Positions 13,673-15,553 of a stretch of 15,553 nucleotides of DNA are shown piece after piece. The DNA lies in NCBI GenBank assembly GCA_036397815.1, contig DASWIE010000007.1:1-15553 (forward strand), written 5' to 3'. The number at the start of each line of letters is the position of its first letter. Position 1 is the first letter of the stretch. The translations under genes and the position numbers were made by a program. The notes under the pieces are model-generated. The model was not told the DNA's origin, made no database searches, and saw only the letters and a list, made by a program, of their open reading frames with translations. The DNA comes from DASQFY01 sp036397815. Lineage in GTDB: Bacteria; Chloroflexota; Limnocylindria; QHBO01.

Positions 13673-13715
13673 CTCAGTGTGACAACGCCCCATGCGTTCC
13701 ACGAGGTACCACTTC

Positions 13716-14270
13716 ATGACAGCCGATCATGCCGCCCCCGCCGGGCTTCCTGTTTGGAATCGGGTGGCCGGACGGTTTCTCCGCCTCTTCAATCCGCTCG
13801 CCCGCCGGATGATCTCGGCCGGCATCCCGACCGGTGCTCCGAACGTGCTCCTGACGGTCCGCGGTCGGCGGTCGGGCAAGCTTCGAACGGTCCCACTCGC
13901 CATGCTCGAGCTCGACGGTGCCTGGTTCGTTCACGCGTGCTACGGCGAGACCGGCTGGGTCGCCAATCTCCGGGCGGCCGGCGAGGCGACCGTCACCCAG
14001 CCCGGCGGCCGTCGCGTACCAGTCCAGGCCATCGAGCTCTCGCCCGAGGAGGCAGGAGCCGTGCAGCAACGCGCACTGGCGCCGTTCCGGCGCTCGCGCG
14101 TGTTCCGCGCGCTGCTCGGCCCACACGGAAGGGGACCCGTCGGCATCATGTGGGCGTTCCGGATCCGCATCGATGACACGCTCGAGGAGTACACCGCCGC
14201 CGCTCGGCGCTATCCGCTGTTCGAGCTCCGACCGAGAGACGAGGCCGCCGACATTGCGGAGTTGTCATGA
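13716..14270 (+). CDS. nitroreductase-family deazaflavin (F420)-dependent oxidoreductase
   Basis: From ATG 13716 (GAGG 9 bases upstream) the protein has 184 residues; an in-frame ATG at 13692 would add eight residues but lacks a ribosome site. It belongs to the Ddn-like family (PF04075 type). Visible marks are NVLLTVRGRRSGKLRTVPLAMLELDGAWFVHACYGETGWVANLRAAG, the split-barrel core with a phosphate-binding R-G-R-R-S-G and the W-x-x-N-L-x-A motif. Members use reduced F420 or flavin to reduce quinones, nitro compounds or other substrates. Divergent placement from the ECF41 sigma factor, with a matching promoter, makes it a probable target of that sigma factor. The cofactor is inferred from family only. 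Confidence 0.87.
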   Translation: MTADHAAPAGLPVWNRVAGRFLRLFNPLARRMISAGIPTGAPNVLLTVRGRRSGKLRTVPLAMLELDGAWFVHACYGETGWVANLRAAGEATVTQPGGRRVPVQAIELSPEEAGAVQQRALAPFRRSRVFRALLGPHGRGPVGIMWAFRIRIDDTLEEYTAAARRYPLFELRPRDEAADIAELS

Positions 14271-14325
14271 GCGTCGGCCCGAAATCGACTCACTGTGACC
14301 GCCCGCACGGCCGCAGGTGCCCCCG

Positions 14326-14838
14326 ATGAGCCTGACTACACCGGATCCCTACGCCGTCCTCGGCATCCCGCGCGACGCCAGCGACCAGCAGGTTCAGCGC
14401 GCCTATCGCCGACTGGCCAAGCGCTACCACCCTGACCTGCATCCCGACGCGCAGACCAGCCAGCAGATGCGGCGCATCAACCAGGCGTGGGAGACCCTCT
14501 CGAGCCCTGGGAGCCGGGCACAGTACGACGCCGAGTCCGCGCTATCGAGGTCAGCGAGCTTCGAGCACTGGTCAGCGCCGACGCGCCGTTCGGCACCGGC
14601 GAGCCCCCCACCGCAGACCTGGAGCCCGGCCTGGGCGTCCCCACCCACCGCCCGAACCTACCCCCGACCGGCAGCCAGGCCATACGACGACGACGGCCCG
14701 GGCTGGTTGGCGGTGGTGGGCACCGTGGCAGTGGGACTGCTGCTATTCGTGGCGCTGTTCTCCGGGATCCTGCCCGCGCCACTGTTCGGGATCGTCCTGC
14801 TGGTCGCTGCTCGGTCGATCTTCGCGCGCTTCGACTGA
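14326..14838 (+). CDS. J-domain protein with C-terminal membrane segments
   Basis: From ATG 14326 (AGGTG 6 bases upstream; a GTG at 14317 is the alternative) the protein has 170 residues. A J domain occupies about residues 6-70: DPYAVLGIPRDASDQQVQRAYRRLAKRYHPDLHPDA with the invariant HPD, ending in INQAWETLSSPGSRAQYD. A Pro/Ser/Ala-rich linker follows (about 75-122). Two hydrophobic segments close the protein (about 124-145 and 147-165). It should recruit and stimulate an Hsp70 (DnaK) at the membrane; it lacks the zinc and C-terminal domains of DnaJ. It follows the nitroreductase gene by 55 bases and could share its transcript. Confidence 0.9.
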   Translation: MSLTTPDPYAVLGIPRDASDQQVQRAYRRLAKRYHPDLHPDAQTSQQMRRINQAWETLSSPGSRAQYDAESALSRSASFEHWSAPTRRSAPASPPPQTWSPAWASPPTARTYPRPAARPYDDDGPGWLAVVGTVAVGLLLFVALFSGILPAPLFGIVLLVAARSIFARFD

Positions 14839-15018
14839 CGGACAGGCCCTTCATGCGCGCCCAGAGGATCGATTCCCAACGTCCGCGTCCCTCCACTCCG
14901 CTGACTAACTGATGGCGATCGGCCATGTGTTGGTCTGTGGTCCGCAACGCCGAAGGAATGGATCCCACCCCGGCCCGGTCATCTCCGCATACCGGAATCG
15001 CGACAAAGTGTCCGGCGG

Positions 15019-15553
15019 TTAAGCAGCTTCGGAGCCAGCCGCCGCGCTGACCCGATCACGCCTCCCGCGATTCCCCGCGATCCGCTCAACGACGTAGGCC
15101 GCGTCCCGTCCGGCACCGATGACCAGCATCGAGGTGAACGAGTACAAGAAAGGAATGCCGAGGAAGTAGATGCCAGGGGTCGGGTCGACCACGCCGCGGT
15201 ACTCCATCGGCCAGCCGTCCTCGCCGATGACCGGCAGGTCGATCCAGCCGTAGTCCGGGCGGAAGCCGGTGCACCAGATCACGTTCGCCACGTCGAGCAC
15301 CGTTCCGTCCGCCAGCATCGGCCTCCCGTCGCTGACTCCGGTGGTACGTGCCTCGAATCGCTCGACGCCGGCACGCTCGAGATCGCTGCGACGGATGCGC
15401 AGCAGCGGCCCCCCGCCCTTGCGGACCTGCGGTGCCATCTTGCGACCGATCGGCGTGCTGAGGGTGAGGAGGTTCCAGGCGACGAAGCGCATGATCGGCC
15501 AGGCGAGCACTCCACGGCGGCTGTCCACCGAGAACGGCAGCTGTCCGTGATCC
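15019..15553 (-). CDS. C-terminal part of a flavin-dependent monooxygenase/CzcO-like oxidoreductase (runs off the right edge)
   Basis: The minus-strand frame is open to the window edge; a GTG at 15528 is internal, since coding continues upstream (DHGQLPFSVDSRRG). The visible 177 residues include VIWCTGFRPDYGWIDLP, the T-G-[FY]-[RK]-P motif of flavin-containing and Baeyer-Villiger-type monooxygenases, and then VDPTPGIYFLGIPFLYSFTSMLVIGAGRDAAYVVERIA, the FAD-binding C-terminal region. The FAD and NAD(P) GxGxxG motifs expected near the N-terminus lie outside the window. The protein probably belongs to the NAD(P)/FAD-dependent oxidoreductases (CzcO/TrkA-like). Substrate unknown. Confidence 0.88.
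   Translation of the reverse strand, partial: DHGQLPFSVDSRRGVLAWPIMRFVAWNLLTLSTPIGRKMAPQVRKGGGPLLRIRRSDLERAGVERFEARTTGVSDGRPMLADGTVLDVANVIWCTGFRPDYGWIDLPVIGEDGWPMEYRGVVDPTPGIYFLGIPFLYSFTSMLVIGAGRDAAYVVERIAGNRGRRDRVSAAAGSEAA

Noticed and set aside
1..15553. CRISPR arrays, tRNA or rRNA genes, transposases, integrases and phage genes
   Set aside because: No regularly spaced repeats, no cloverleaf or rRNA-like sequence and no mobile-element protein were seen on either strand.

Overview
The window is strongly GC-rich bacterial DNA, with G or C at most third codon positions. Shine-Dalgarno motifs are clear, GTG starts are frequent and many genes overlap by 4 bases. The gene mix (ECF41-type sigma factor, F420/deazaflavin-type nitroreductase, RDD and DsbB/TlpA proteins, ethylbenzene-dehydrogenase-type heme domain, ActC-like NrfD protein) fits a Chloroflexota or actinobacterium-like lineage. 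This placement is an inference; there is no marker gene here to fix it.

Left block (1-4843, all minus strand). Read in transcription order: a NarL-type response regulator and its PAS histidine kinase (overlapping GTGA), a spacer with a possible Hsp20 remnant, a two-CBS-domain protein, DsbB, a membrane-anchored TlpA-like thioredoxin, a possible 15-codon ORF whose stop sits in the Shine-Dalgarno of the next gene, an RDD membrane protein, and the first codons of another gene. The theme is signalling plus extracytoplasmic thiol/disulfide chemistry.

Central block (5029-9485, plus strand, divergent from the two-component system). A tight five-gene operon encodes a Tat-exported protein with four [4Fe-4S] clusters, a 10-TM NrfD/ActC-like quinol/quinone subunit, a small membrane-anchored Ig-like protein, a membrane-anchored monoheme cytochrome c, and a lipoprotein with an ethylbenzene-dehydrogenase gamma-type (heme b) domain. 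The first four genes overlap; the fifth follows a short hairpin. No molybdopterin catalytic subunit is present. The set looks like an extracytoplasmic electron-transfer module between the quinone pool and c/b hemes that borrows parts from the CISM and DMSO-reductase-II families. It is the most unusual item in the window. The neighbouring two-component system and a perfect 8-6-8 palindrome in the shared upstream region are candidate regulators. DsbB/TlpA could support maturation of the cytochrome.

Right block (9486-15553). About 500 bases without a convincing gene are followed by an EamA/DMT exporter (minus), a plus-strand methyltransferase C-terminal remnant, a cupin (minus) divergent from a TetR regulator with a palindromic operator candidate between them, a possible small ORF fragment, and an ECF41 sigma factor (minus) divergent from a deazaflavin-dependent nitroreductase. 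The sigma/nitroreductase gap carries two divergent copies of an ECF41-like promoter. A J-domain membrane protein and the C-terminal part of a flavin-dependent monooxygenase/CzcO-like oxidoreductase running off the right edge complete the window.
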